DNA of 64,000 nucleotides, taken from assembly GCA_016169945.1 (NCBI GenBank), contig JADLSH010000383.1, forward strand, positions 31,777 through 95,776, written 5' to 3'. The stretch's first letter is position 1. Each line of letters opens with the position of its first letter. Shown piece after piece: positions 31,983-42,996 of this stretch. This stretch comes from Trachythela sp. YZ-2020. Its lineage: Eukaryota > Cnidaria > Anthozoa > Malacalcyonacea > Clavulariidae. The translations under genes and the position numbers were made by a program. The notes under the pieces were generated by a model. It was not told the origin of the DNA. It did not search any database and saw only the letters and a program-made list of their open reading frames with translations.

Positions 31983-32337
31983 TTTTTATAGAGAACGTAA
32001 GACCTTTTCCGGCAAAAATGGAGTGAGGTATGTAAATTGGTGCATAAGATGAACATTTGTGTAAAACTCACCGGATTCGGCTGGATTTTCCAGCCTAATA
32101 CATCCTAAATAATTATCCTTCTCAATAAAAAGTTCATATCCAGGCTTGTCCGAGTTCGCCTGATACTTTCAGACGCCGGCCCAGAGGCTTTCGAGGGCGC
32201 TCTTTGTGCTGAGCGTCTTACAGGGGCGCCGGTTGGCTAGCCGACACGGACCCTAATTGAGCTAGAGCCGCGAAACAAGCACTAGCGTGTTGTCCGTCAT
32301 GACATGAAACCAATGTTATTCGGTTTTAATGGTTTCG
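31983..32337. other. TTAA-family-like fragment before the left arm
   Basis: CCTAATTGAGCTAGAGC and TTTAATGGTTTCGGTCAACCGG resemble the left part of element 4 (CCTAATTGAGCTAGAGC near 44415, GGGTCAACCGGTGACCTCCC near 44513). It is therefore the tail of a broken TTAA-family copy. The rest is unassigned. Confidence 0.55.
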
Positions 32338-32941
32338 GTCAACCGGTGAGCTCCCAGGTCAGATCAAAAGCTATATTTCGTCGTATTCTCCGACAATTCG
32401 ACAGTGCTGTGCTTCCCAAACAGTGTTGTTATAAACATGCCGTCTTGTACCATATCTTACACCCAGCTGTGCTTTCAGTCTGATGCTGCTAACCTATGAC
32501 TGGAGAGGAGCGAGCTGGCTGCCTGGCCCACTGGATGTTTGACAGCTGTGTTGTCTTAGCTGACAGCGGTCCGCAATACGCACTGGCGCATCGCAGTGGG
32601 TGCCACGCATGACATCACAATCAGTTCCTGGTCCTCTTCAATATGAGGCCCATACATGCACGATGGACGTGTCGACTTCTGGTTGCGAACTTTGTCATGT
32701 CTCTGTCAATATCCTCCTGGACTCTGCGATTCTGTCTCGTGCACTGACGCGTGCACGACAGACGGTTCAGCATGATCACGTCAGCCTGAAACGCTGCTGT
32801 CGTATCCTAACCATTCAAGAGGTAGTGTGGACCTTCCCTCGCCGTGAGCCCCACCAATAACCCTCCGTCATGATAACTGTTACCTGACGATATTCGGTGT
32901 TTGATTGCACTTATGATGGTACCGATATCGTGGAAAGTGTA

Positions 32942-32997
32942 GGTTGTTGTTATTGGGGCTTTAGGGCGCGTCAACCCAGGGAAGGATTATTTGCCAA
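32942..32997 (-). repeat. Truncated SINE tail
   Basis: The minus strand ends in CCCTAAAGCCCCAATAACAA, matching the tail of the SINEs at 22764 and 29381. It is present in both arms (right-arm copy about 53730-53785), so it predates the inverted duplication. Confidence 0.7.
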
Positions 32998-33582
32998 AGT
33001 GGATGTTGTGTGGTTAGTTGTAATGTTACGTTTCCTCAGCAGGTTTTATGTGTGTGTGTTTATTAACTCAAAATACATGTGTATGGTTGGATTAGTGATG
33101 TCTGATCGTGTGGATTACATGTAATTCGGTGATTGTGCATTAGCACTGTAATAACGCATCACCGCATGAAGGTAGAGAGCATGTTGGTTGACGCGATTTC
33201 ACAAATATATCACAGTGCATACCTACTTATAGTTATTGAGCATGAGCTTTGCATGTAGAATAAACACAAAATATTAACATATGCTATGAGTATATGTATG
33301 TACGTTGAACACCAAGTGTTGCCCTGTCTTATTATGAGCTCGCACGACATATTGTCTTGCTGCGCAGTATCTGCCTGGCTCTGGTGTCATGTTGTTTGTA
33401 TAACGGCAGGCATATTATTTACAACACTATGTCTGACTCGTGCATGACTGTGTTGTATGTGGTAGCGATGTATTCGCGTGCCATCCTACGTCCGTATCCA
33501 GTGCGAGTGTTCGTGTCTTTATCAGCCGTCGCCGGTGGCGTGAATATTATTTTTATACATTTGTTTTGGATATGTATTGTTA

Positions 33583-33717
33583 GGGGCCGTACACAAATTA
33601 CGTTACGCATTTTTTTTTTCAACCCCCATGTTACGCTGATTTCCCTATCTAAATACATGGGTTACGCTTCGGCTGGCGACCCCCCCCCTGAGCGTAACGT
33701 AATTTGTGTACGGCCCC
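33583..33717. mobile_element. PIF/Harbinger-type MITE with TTA TSD
   Basis: 135 bp with ends GGGGCCGTACACAAATTACG and CGTAATTTGTGTACGGCC, flanked by TTA at 33580-33582 and 33718-33720. The 3-bp TTA duplication and GGGGCC tips fit PIF/Harbinger. The equivalent position in the right arm (about 52192-52210) lacks it, giving an empty site. Confidence 0.9.
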
Positions 33718-33797
33718 TTATTGGTCTCCAGGTTCCTGCATTTAGCCTCGCTCCGATGAAGTGGTCTGTGGTAACGTCACCATAAAGATTATTACCG

Positions 33798-35160
33798 TGT
33801 CCAGACAAATGTTCGTAGAGCACATTTTCGTACCGCATTTGTTCGTTGGCAAATTTAGTACGCATATATTCGTACCGCATATTTTCGCATCGCAGTTCTT
33901 CGTGCGCTAATCATCATATACGTATAAGTTCGTATGCGCAAGTTCGTATAGGCAAAAATTCGTATCGCATTTTTTCGTGCACGCAAATGTTCGTAACGCA
34001 TATCTTCGTACGCAGGTCTTCGTACACGCAAAATGTCGTATACGCATATTTTCGTATGCGCAAAAATTCGTATAACATTTCTTCGTACACCCAAATATTC
34101 GTAACGCATATCTTGGTACGCAGATCTTCGTACTTGCGTAAGTTCGTATGCGCAGATCTTAGTATACGCAAAAGTTCGTATACGCAAACAATCGTACCGT
34201 CATTTCTTCGGACACGCAAATATTCGTAACGCATATCTTCGTACGCGAATCTTCGTACACGCAAAAGTTCATATGCGCAGATCTTCGTATATGCAAACAT
34301 TCGTATCGCATTTCTTCGTTCACGCAAATATTCGTAACGTTATATATATTCGTACGCATATGCTCGTAGACGCAAACGTTCGTATACGCAGATCTTCGTA
34401 TACACAAACAATCGTGTCGCATTTTTCATACACGCAAATATTTGCAATGCATATTTTCGTAGGCAGATCTTCGTACACGCAAAAGTTCGTATGCGCAACG
34501 CCTGGTTCATGATACCTACGGGCCAGCAGTACGAATATTTGCAATACAAAACTCTGCGTATGAAGATCTGCTTCGAACATTTGCGATACGATTATTTGCG
34601 TTACGAAAAAAGTATATACGAACATCCTTACGATGTTTTGCATATACGAATATTGAGTACAAACATGTGCGGTGCGAAAATCTGCGTACGAACATCTGCG
34701 ATACGATAATTTGCGTTACGAAAAAATGCATGCGATCTTTTGCGTATATCAACATTTGCGTACGAACATTAGCAATACGAAATTAATCGTACGAAGATAT
34801 GCGTTCGAACCTTTGCGGTACGAACACATTCATTCGATGTTCTGCGTATACGAATATCCGCGTACGAACATTTGTGATCCGAAAATATGCATACGAACGT
34901 ATGCGGTAAGAAAATATGCGTTACAAAAAGGACGATATTTTGCGTATACGAACATCCGCGTACGGACATTTGTAATACAAGAATATGCGTACGAAAATTT
35001 GCGTTACGAAAAAAATCCATACGATGTTTTGCGTGTACGATCATCCGCGTACGAACATTTGCAATCCGAAAATATGCCTACGAATTTTTGCGTCACGAAT
35101 ACATACGGTACGAAAATATGCGTTACGGTTAAATGCGTCACGAACTTCTGTCCTAGAACC
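33798..35160. mobile_element. Tandem-array foldback B, left-arm copy
   Basis: Flanked by ATTATTACCG at 33788-33797 and 35161-35170, a 10-bp duplication. Forward units (TTCGTAYRCGCAAAT and TTCGTATGCGCAGATC types, 16-17 bp) fill 33805-34500. A 35-bp centre (CCTGGTTCATGATACC) follows, then reversed units to 35150. Units are more diverged than array A but share the TTCGTA..CGCA core. All-frame openness explains the many open frames; none is a gene. The size of the duplication resembles foldback or Mutator-type elements. Confidence 0.85.
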
Positions 35161-36170
35161 ATTATTACCGATCCATGTATATTCCAGAGTATTATCAGTC
35201 GCTTCGCCAGTATACCAGTTCTGTGTTTGCCACGGGGGTCTGCGGATGGCATGTGTGCCGCTCCAAGCCTAACGGCTCGGGTGTCCATCTCCAGCCCGGA
35301 CACCTGAGCGATTGTATGTGTCTGTATGCATATCTGTCCCCACAATCGGTCTGCTCGCAAAATATACATTGATTGCAATGTCTATTACTGTTGTAGTTAT
35401 GTGGGGTAGATACTGTATATATCCGAATTAATAATGTAGTAATACATTCCTTTCGTCAATCTTTTCTGCACATTTTTTTCTCGAATAAAGGAGTTGTAAG
35501 ACGGCATATGGAATTGTAATACGCAATGTTGTAATACATGCGTATTACAACATTGTGTAGTGGCGTATTTTGTTAAATGTTATTAGTCAATGCGTTGAGG
35601 GTGGGTCGATTGCACACTGCACAGTGGTCGACAAGTTTTCAAGTGACATGGTTCTGGGGTAAACTGGCTGGTCGAAACGGTCCCGTAAAACACGAACATG
35701 GCTTCTGTTATCCTCTGGCCTGGTTCTATTCTTATAGGTCTAGTACGGCTGCTAGGTCTATTGGGGGTACAGCTGGGTAAATTAATACCGGACCCCCGTC
35801 CCCCACCCTTTAACACGGTCCGAGCAGCCGGTGCTGGCACCCTGTGACTGGTATGCATCGACAATACATCGACGGGCTGTCTGTACTGGCAACCCGGCCG
35901 CTAGCCAGTGTTGAAAGGTTCCGATATTACTTTGTCCAACTGTACCTCCACGAGCGGTGTCCGTAATAATTTCGGTGACGACTACATTATCGGACGGATA
36001 TGTCGTACCGGCCGCCAGCTGCCGGCCTGCAGACTGCTCTACCCAGTTCAAAACAACAGCGATTCGTTTCTGCCCACTCCCCAGTTTCTAGGACAAGCAG
36101 TTCTCGAATCCCCCTCCACCACCACCACCACCACAGCACGCTACCGTAAATCGCAGTCGGCGCGTAATAC

Positions 36171-36490
36171 GGTTAGGGTGGGGGGCAGCGCCCCCCCCCC
36201 AACTTGCGGCTCCCCCCCCAAGTTAACACTATGACCCACGGAGCAAATCGGCGATATCCCCCCCCCACTCGGCTACCCACCCCCAACCTGAAAATCGTTC
36301 CCGCGCCCCTGAATGTGATGGATCTTTAATAATTGTTCTCAAAACGACATGATCATCTTTTAATTCAGAAATCGTTTCGGAATTCAGACAGGATGCAAGG
36401 TCCTGTCCTAAGGCGATGATAAGGCGATTTCCATCGCACATTTTACCCTGAGGGGTCGTTTCTTGCCAAATAACTGTCTGGTTGGGTTAC
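36171..36490. other. Start of the spacer of the giant inverted repeat
   Basis: G/C-tract-rich sequence (CAGCGCCCCCCCCCC, GATATCCCCCCCCCA) and TGAGGGGTCGTTTCTTG, reminiscent of ends of the TTAA family but without recognisable termini. No gene. Confidence 0.45.
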
Positions 36491-36496
36491 CGGACT

Positions 36497-37890
36497 AAAT
36501 GTCGACAAGCAAAAAATCGACAGGTACAAAAAGTCGACAAGCTGGGAACCGACACTTCATCGTGGCATGGCGAGCAGATGTAGCATAGGTTTTGAATGTA
36601 CTCGGGCATCCAGATCCAGCTGAGGCCGGGAAATGGCGTTCGGCGGAGTCTCTACAGGAGGAAACCTGACCAGGAGGAAATGGAAGACAAGGAAGCTCGT
36701 AAGTAATGGTAAAAAGCGCAACTCAAGACCAGAGTTTGTGATCGAATCGGAATTGAATCGAATCGTCGCCTATTTTGAATCGATTCATGGCCACCGATTA
36801 AAGCGAATCGGAATCGTATCAGATGAATCGCCAAAAAACGATTCTAAATCGTTTCGTCGCCGTCGATTCCTGCGAATCGGAATCGCATCAGATGAATCGC
36901 GATTCAGTAAGGCATATTACGACGCCGTTGAGTTTGACCTTCGTCGGGGTTCACGCCGTGCGTCGATCTTCGCTACGCAGGGGAGCCCCTGGTTCTGCAT
37001 TTACGCGCGGCCTGGTGCGTTGTTGCGACTGTTGCGTAGTGTACCCAGCAGCATAGTTGTACTCGATTCATGAATCGGAATTGAATCGAATCGTTACCTA
37101 TTTTGAATCGATCATGACGAATCGATTCATGGCCACCGATTCAAGCGAATCGGAATCGTATCAGATGAATCGCAAAAAACGATTCTGAATCGTTTCGTCA
37201 CCGTCGATTCATGCGAATCGAATCGGAATCGCATCAGATGAATCGCAAAGTACCGATTTTGAATCGAGCACAACTCTGAGTCAAGACTATATGTGCACTG
37301 TGCAATGTGCAGGGGGACCTGGAGACAGACTAGACTTATCATATGACACTCCATTTAAGGCATTCCGTAATCTACCATGAGTAACCATACACAGTACACA
37401 CATACGGCGCGCGCGTTTACTGTTCGTTTGTCGCCTTCTGACCGTGTCGACTTTCGGCTTGTCGACATTTCCACCGTGTCGACCTTTTGGCATTGTTGAC
37501 TTTTTCCTCTGTCGACATTTGTCGACTTTTTGTCCTTGTCGACTTTTTGTCCGTGTCGACGTTTTGTTTGTCGACTTTTTGTCCGTGTCGACTTTTAGTT
37601 TGTCGACTTTGTCCTTGTCGACTTTTTGTCCGTGTCGACTTTTGCTTGTCGACTTTTTGTCCGTGTCGACTTTTTGGCTGTCGACTTTTTGTCCTTGTCG
37701 ACTTTTTGTCCGTGTCGACTTTTTGTCCTTGTCGACTTTTGGCTTGTCGACTTTTTGTCCGTGTCGACTTTTTGTCCGTGTCGACTTTTTGCTTGTCGAC
37801 TTTTTGTCCGTGTCGACTTTTGAGAATGTCGATATTTTGTACATGTTGACCCCTTAGCTTGTGGACTTTTTGTCAGTGTCGACTTTTTAT
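36497..37890. mobile_element. Possible foldback with GTCGAC arrays
   Basis: Left edge: three reversed units (GTCGACAAGC, AAAAAGTCGACAAGC) at 36497-36545. Right edge: about 26 forward units of GTCGACTTTTTGTCCGT (17 bp, with CTTGTCGAC and TTTTGGCTTGTCGAC variants) at 37440-37890. The two arrays are in opposite orientation around a core with GAATC repeats. The edges are asymmetric in length and no target duplication was found, so membership of the foldback class is tentative. Confidence 0.6.
36738..37266. repeat. Direct repeat pair rich in GAATCG
   Basis: Two direct copies (36738-36906 and 37063-37266) of a segment with GGAATTGAATCGAATCGT, GATTCATGGCCACCGATT and GAATCGGAATCGTATCAG. A 156-bp segment separates them. 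GAATCGATTC palindromes are frequent. No coding. Confidence 0.75.
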
Positions 37891-37915
37891 TTATTTATTC
37901 ACATCATGGCGCCAT

Positions 37916-37954
<39 letters not shown>

Positions 37955-38770
37955 AGGCTATTACGGTCGCCGAGTCTGGTTAAAAGGACATCACATGTTA
38001 AAAGCACTCGCATATGTACAATAAAATCACAAAGTTACAGAATAATCACAGCCTGCTACAGGAATGGCGAACGAAACTAAATAAAATCAGCGATGGCACG
38101 CTTAAAAGACGCGATCGTCATGGCTCTCACCTCATGGGGAAGCGCATACTTACTTACTCGGTTCTGATCCGCGGGAGCGCCAGATCAGTGTCCTGCCGGG
38201 TGTTACGAGAACGGAGAATGGAGTTTGCCTGGAGTTGAGAAGCGAGTGCCTGAGGTTCTCCGGTACTGCGAATTTTGTGCAGGAAGGTAAGAGAGTGCTG
38301 TTCGTACAGACGAGAGACGATTGGCCAGCCCCATGACTGGGTCTCAGCGACTCTCCAGCCCCGTAACTGCCGGGAGAGATAGTGAAAACTCCGCGGTGGC
38401 GTTGCGGCGACAAGGGTCGCGCCGTCCCATTATTGTCCTCGTCCCCCCCCCCCCCGGCCCCCGCACCTGGGGCGCCGAACGTCCGGTCGGCCGGGCAGGG
38501 TCGGCAGGGAGCCGCACGGGTGTAACGCTGGTCAGAGACCGTCCCGGCCGCATATTTCCCAAGTAGGTACGAGGCACTCGGCCAGCAGGAATTGGACTTT
38601 CTTATATAATAATGCGGAAGATCCATGCAAGAAAGGAGTGATGAAAAATGGTCTTGCGCATGCAAAGTGGTCCTAGCACTAGTGCTGTGACCACTTGTGT
38701 ATTATATAAGAAACAATGTATTATATTAACAGTATATTATATAAGAAACAAATTCTTTCATGGTTTGAAA
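37891..38770. other. No gene recognised; TA microsatellite at 37917-37951
   Basis: A TA run, then sequence with several ATTATATAAGAAACAA repeats in both orientations near 38600-38750. The 38150-38665 minus frame is GC-rich with no domain. A LINE 3' origin for part of 38050-38330 is possible but unproven. Confidence 0.4.
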
Positions 38771-38875
38771 GAAAGACGATTGTTCTTCAGCACTTGCGTC
38801 TATCTTGGCACTCGAGGTCTTCGACCTCTCGTGCCAAGATTGTAGCCGCGCGTGCTGAAGAACAATCGTCTTCAG
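38771..38875. repeat. Near-perfect hairpin, ~50-bp arms
   Basis: GACGATTGTTCTTCAGCAC opens the left arm and GTGCTGAAGAACAATCGTC closes the right. The centre is GAGGTCTTCGACCTC. One internal segment (TTGCGTCTA versus TGTAGCCGCGCG) is unpaired. It is probably a tiny foldback element. Confidence 0.85.
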
Positions 38876-38884
38876 GGGTGTCGA

Positions 38885-39175
38885 TTAAAAAAATGATTGG
38901 GGGCCGAGAGGCCAAGCGACATCGAAGTGCACCCCCCTCGGAAGACGAAAATTTCTTACGAAACCCATAATTCCTTATAACATCCCTGAATGTCGGGACT
39001 TAGTGCACTCCCCCCCCCCCCTCGGAGGTCGGAAGTCTCAGGCCGGGGACAAATTAATGAGCATCTCAATACTAGTCTAGACCTATGGGCTAGGGATGCG
39101 AAACATTGGGGGGAGCAAGCCTGAGATTGAGGGGGCAAGCCCCCCCCCCCCAAAGTACATAAATTGACACAGTGA
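38885..39175 (+). repeat. Array-less copy of the foldback core
   Basis: Repeats the 360-650 core in the same orientation (CATAATTCCTTATAACATCC, GGTCGGAAGTCT, CCTATGGGCTAGGG, AGCCTGAGATTG) without any 16-bp array nearby. It shows that the core can exist apart from the arrays. Confidence 0.8.
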
Positions 39176-39189
39176 TCGTCTGTCATTCA

Positions 39190-39660
39190 AACGACGAAAG
39201 AATCTATATTACATAGCAATAACCTCGTAACCTTTGCTCAGACCGTTCTTAAAATTTGACAGTGGCTTTGTCGCCTACGACTAGGTTACGATATAAACCA
39301 ACCTTCATCGAAATATGAGAATCGAGTGCGTCAAGCCGGACTAATAGCTGTTGATGCAACCAGTAAAGTTGGGCGATTGACGAGCGAGGCGCGTTATGTT
39401 AGACGACATTAATGTTTCATGGTAAAGGGATGCGTTGCAGCCTTGCAAGTGCTAAGTTCAATTTACTTACGGCAAATAATTTCGTTTCGTGTTTCGCCAG
39501 CGGAGTTATTGCGAGAGCCGGGTCGGGTCGCTCATTTTTTTTTTTTTTTTTCCCAGGGAACTCACGCGCGCGCGACGCCCACGCTCGTATTTTTTTTTTT
39601 TTTCCAAGTCGCCACCGCTCGCCCTCAGACTTTGTACAGGGTAATCTTTACAGGGTAATT
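39190..39660. other. No gene; two poly-T tracts
   Basis: Runs of T near 39535-39552 and 39591-39603 separate GC-rich sequence. The frames here have no domain. Confidence 0.45.
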
Positions 39661-39665
39661 AAAGG

Positions 39666-40015
39666 CAGACACGTGCCTGAATAAAAATATATCCCAGATA
39701 CCGCAAGATACCGCGACCAAAAAAAATCCCGGATCTCACAAGATCCCTCGATAAAATTGCAAAAAAATATATCCCGCACCATGCAAGATACCGCGGTAAA
39801 ATCGCAAAAAAATATATCCCGGATCCCGGAAGAGCCGCAAAAAAGTGCCGGATCACAGAAAAATGTATACTGAAGATGGATATATATATATATGTAATAT
39901 GCAAAATGTTCATAAAATCGGATCCCAGACAATCCGTGGCCCCAAATTTAGATCCGAGATCCCACGAGATACCGCAACGTTTTTGTTAATCCAGGATCCT
40001 GCAAGGTCCCGTGAC
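39666..40015 (+). mobile_element. Degenerate GATCCCGC-array element
   Basis: Begins CAGACACGTGCCTGAATA, the same tip as the element at 23657, followed by repeats of AGATACCGCGA and GGATCCCG with ATATATCCC variants, and ends near CAAGGTCCCGTGACAAAATT. The right terminus is not recognisable. Confidence 0.65.
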
Positions 40016-40261
40016 AAAATTAAACAAAACGGTTACGACGTTATTGTCACGAAAATCCCATTCCCATCGGCGCAGGTGCCGCGTATATATTATAGGTACA
40101 GTGCACGAATTCCGAAATTTGCGTCCCAAGCATGGCTTGTAGGTAGGTACAGTAGAGTAAATTAATATGGTTATAAATAATTTGGGATCCCAAAATCGGG
40201 AATATGTGCAACAAATAACGGCACACCGGTGCACCAAATAAAAGAACTTCCACACCAGAAA

Positions 40262-40760
40262 AAAATACGCTTACGTACCAAGATGATTAATGGGCTGAGT
40301 AACCTATCGTACGAACAAAGATTGACAAAGTTGAACATGTTTTCACTCAGATATCGAAGGCTGAGGGTGGATCTTATAGAGGTATTTAAATTTGTACATG
40401 GCCAGCAGCAGCCATATCTTAGGGGAATGTTTCAGTTCAATGCAAGTGATACAATCAGGGGACATCAGTTCAAAACCAGAGTCAACTATACCAGGACAAG
40501 GTTAAGACAGTCCTTCTTCAGTAATAGGGTTGTTGCGACTTGGAACCAACTGCCAGGTTCCATTGTCAGCAGTAATTCTCTGAACATCTTCAAGAATAGC
40601 ATAGACAATTACTACAAGCATATGGGGTGGTTTATCAGTATTGCAGTGACAGCTAAACTATAACTTTGTGGGCTACAGCTTTCTGTGTCCACACAGTGCA
40701 ACCAAGAGGGGCCCATGTGGCTCATAGTTGCACTCATCTTTTATGTCTTTTTATGTCTAA
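40262..40760 (+). pseudogene. CR1-type LINE ORF2 C-terminus and 3' tail
   Basis: Encodes KMINGLSNLSYEQRLTKLNM through NSLNIFKNSIDNYYKHMG, almost identical to the C-terminus of the LINE at 15881-17224, then the same 3' UTR and TTTATGTC repeats at the end. It is strongly 5'-truncated, as is usual for CR1 retrotransposition. It lacks the RT catalytic motifs. Confidence 0.9.
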
Positions 40761-41372
40761 CTCCAAAAGCGCCCAATTTGCACCAAATCAACAATTTGGT
40801 GGCAATTTGGTACAAAAAATAGCATTATACCATTACCATTAGAAAAAATACCCTACAAAAAATACCATTAGAAACCATTTGGGAATTTCTAATGGTCCCA
40901 AATGGTCCCTAATGGTTTCTAATGGTTTCTAATGGTACCAATTGGTTTTCAAGTTCCCAAATGGTCTCTAATGGTCATTCCCAATTGGTACCTATTGGAA
41001 CCATTAGGAACCAATTGGGCAAGACCATTAGACACCATTTGGGAACTTCAACCAATTGGTACCATTAGAAACCATTTGGGACCATTAGAAAAACCCAAAT
41101 GGTCTCTAATGGTTCCAATTGGTGTAGACCAATTGGTACCATTAGAAACCATTTGGGACCATTAGAAAAACCCAAATGGTCTCTAATGGTTCCAATTGGT
41201 GTACCAATTGGTACCATTAGAAACCATTTGGGACCATTAGAAAACCCAAATGGTTTCTAATGGTTCCAATTGGTAAACCAATTGGTATTTACCAATTGGT
41301 GTGATATTCTGACGATGGCTTCATAGCCGAAAAGGTTAAGTAATGTGTTTGTCTCTCTATGTCGATAGATTT

Positions 41373-41660
41373 CAGGGGCGGATCCAGAACTCGTCTTGGG
41401 GGGAGGGGCAAATTTCAATTTTTATATTTCTAAAAACTCTTCGGATTTGGGCAGCTCACGATGCAAGGAGTTGTTGTTATTGGGTTTTAGGGCGCTTCAA
41501 CCCAGAGGAGGATTATATAGCGCCGATTTAAAAGGAGTCATTTAAGCAAACATTTGCAAACAAAATAAGCTTAGTTTTCGAGATATTTGCACTTTCTTGT
41601 GAACTTTTGTCAAAAAATGACCATCTTGGGGGGGGCTGCCCCCCCCCTGATCCGCCACTG
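41373..41660. mobile_element. hAT-like MITE with 8-bp TSD
   Basis: Ends CAGGGGCGGATCCAG and CTGATCCGCCACTG, flanks ATAGATTT (41365-41372) and ATAGAATT (41661-41668), one mismatch. A truncated SINE tail (about 41470-41525, minus strand) is nested inside. Confidence 0.85.
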
Positions 41661-41722
41661 ATAGAATTAACGTTTTTTATCCAGAATAACGACCTTATTG
41701 ATATATTAACATATCTGACAAC

Positions 41723-41868
41723 CAGTGGCGGCGCCACGGATTTTTGGGTGGGGGGACGAACGGTATTTTGGGCCCATTCTTTCCATACACTGCCATAGGC
41801 GTAGTGTTAAATTTTCTGAATTCTGGGGGGGACGTGTCCCCCCGTCCCCCCCGTCTGCGCCGCCCATG
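41723..41868. mobile_element. hAT-like MITE, perfect 8-bp TSD
   Basis: 146 bp, ends CAGTGGCGGCGCCACGG and CGTCTGCGCCGCCCATG, flanked on both sides by CTGACAAC (41715-41722 and 41869-41876). The interior has TGGGCCCATTCTTTCCAT and poly-G/C tracts. No coding. Confidence 0.9.
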
Positions 41869-42052
41869 CTGACAACTCAATTAAATATCAAATTGGAAAA
41901 CTTGCTTGTTTTCCAATTTGAAACCATTTCTCACCAATTGAAAACATTACTTATTTCCAATTTAAATCTGCTACGCGTCTCAAATTTCGAGGAGCACAAC
42001 GCGCGTCTCGCACGCTTAGACTTTGCGCCGGCTGACTGTTTTCGGCCGCACC

Positions 42053-42318
42053 CGGGCCGAGTCACCGCAGCGCTGGTCTGCTGTCTGACGTTCACATGCA
42101 CCGGACGGGACCGACGCGAGGCGGCGGCGCCCTCGAGCCGATTGCCGGTCTATTTGGGTCCGGCTCAGCCTCTGGCTGCGCGCCTAGTGGAGGGGCGGCG
42201 CGACAATAGCCAGAGTTGGCTCACTGCCGATACAGAGGGCGCCGCCGCCTCGCGTCGGTCCCGTCCGGTGCATGTGAACGCGAGACAGCAGACCAGCGCT
42301 GCGGTGACTCGGCCCGGA
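42053..42318. repeat. GC-rich long inverted repeat
   Basis: Arms of about 80 bp (CGGGCCGAGTCACCGCAGCG at the left; GGTGACTCGGCCCG at the right) enclose a ~100-bp loop. CATGCACCGGACGGGACCGA and its complement are exact. The long open frame over it is an artefact of base composition. Confidence 0.85.
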
Positions 42319-42517
42319 ATTGATGCACTCGTGTCGTATATTTGACGACTATACATGTCCGAACTCATGCCAGAGACGACGACTTGATATGCGCGCACGC
42401 GCCCTGCCACGCAGTAAGACAGACATGGAACGGAGCCGTCGCACTCACTGTCCTTTGAAACAGATCAGATCCGTTTCTGTTCAATCGCATGAGCTTTTAG
42501 CAGGGCAGTTCATAACT

Positions 42518-42996
42518 GGCTGGTTGGTCTAGACTCTAGGGCAGGGGTCCCCAACCTTTTCCAGCAAGCGGGCCACACGGCCTCCCTGCCAGGGCCCCGC
42601 GGGCCGCACACACCTTGTTAAGCTAAATGTTGCTAAAAACAACGATTGGGGTTACCAATAATAGAACTGATATTTTATCAGTAGCCGAAACGATACAAAC
42701 AAAATACATCCACTTACCAGACATTAATGAGAGGGCTGGTGCTGCTTGGCAGAAGCTAGCTTCCGGGCCGCTAGCTCTCCCCGGGCCGCACAGAAGGTTT
42801 CGTGGGCCGCAGGGATAGCCTTGGTTTTCCTAGGCGGGCCGCACCTAATGTTAAGTCAAGAAGATCCCCGGGGGCCGCACGGAGAGGCCTCGCGGGCCGC
42901 ATTCGGCCCGCGGGCCACAGGTTGGGGACCCCTGCTCTAGGGGTATGATTCTCGCTTAGGGTTCTAGAGGTACCGGGTTCAATCCTCAGACGAGCC
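42518..42996 (+). pseudogene. tRNA-Pro(AGG) gene or pseudogene, split by a hAT element
   Basis: GGCTGGTTGGTCTAG at 42518 and TATGATTCTCGCTTAGGG...GGGTTCAATCC...GAGCC at 42945-42996 are the two parts of a eukaryotic tRNA-Pro (anticodon AGG within CTTAGGGTT). A 393-bp hAT element with 8-bp duplication CTCTAGGG splits it in the D-loop region. The anticodon stem 3' side (TTCTAG) no longer pairs with CTCGC and the T stem is weakened, so the locus cannot give a functional tRNA. It might be a tRNA gene remnant or a tRNA-Pro-derived SINE head. Confidence 0.8.
42542..42934. mobile_element. hAT-type MITE, CAGGGGTCCCCAACC ends
   Basis: Ends CAGGGGTCCCCAACCTTTT and AGGTTGGGGACCCCTG, flanked by CTCTAGGG (42534-42541 and 42935-42942). 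Subterminal GCGGGCCGCA repeats are typical of a widespread hAT MITE type. It sits inside the tRNA-Pro sequence. No coding. Confidence 0.92.

Larger units (their letters stand above)
32338..36170. repeat. Left arm of giant inverted repeat
   Basis: About 3.8 kb that recurs in reverse at 47830-54470. Matching landmarks are GACATCACAATCAGTTCCTG (32609), GTGTCATGTTGTTTG (33383), the whole tandem-array foldback at 33798-35160, GCTTCGCCAGTATACC (35202) and GCCGGCCTGCAGACTGC (36023), each found complemented in the other arm. Arm-specific differences include a Harbinger-type MITE here. No gene; the longest open frames fall in tandem repeats. Confidence 0.85.

Noticed and set aside
33846..35307. Open frames up to 211 residues in the left-arm array region
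   Set aside because: Same artefact: degenerate TTCGTA..CGCA repeats give stop-poor frames. The mirrored right-arm copy has different frames open, and no domain is recognisable.
37287..37857. Lysine/serine-rich proteins DKKSTRTKSRQGQKV over the GTCGAC array
   Set aside because: The 17-bp repeat produces the same composition on both strands. No conserved gene structure is present.
41725..42410. 206-residue frame across the GC-rich palindrome
   Set aside because: GC-rich inverted repeats are stop-poor. The frame spans a hAT MITE boundary and a palindrome and has no domain.
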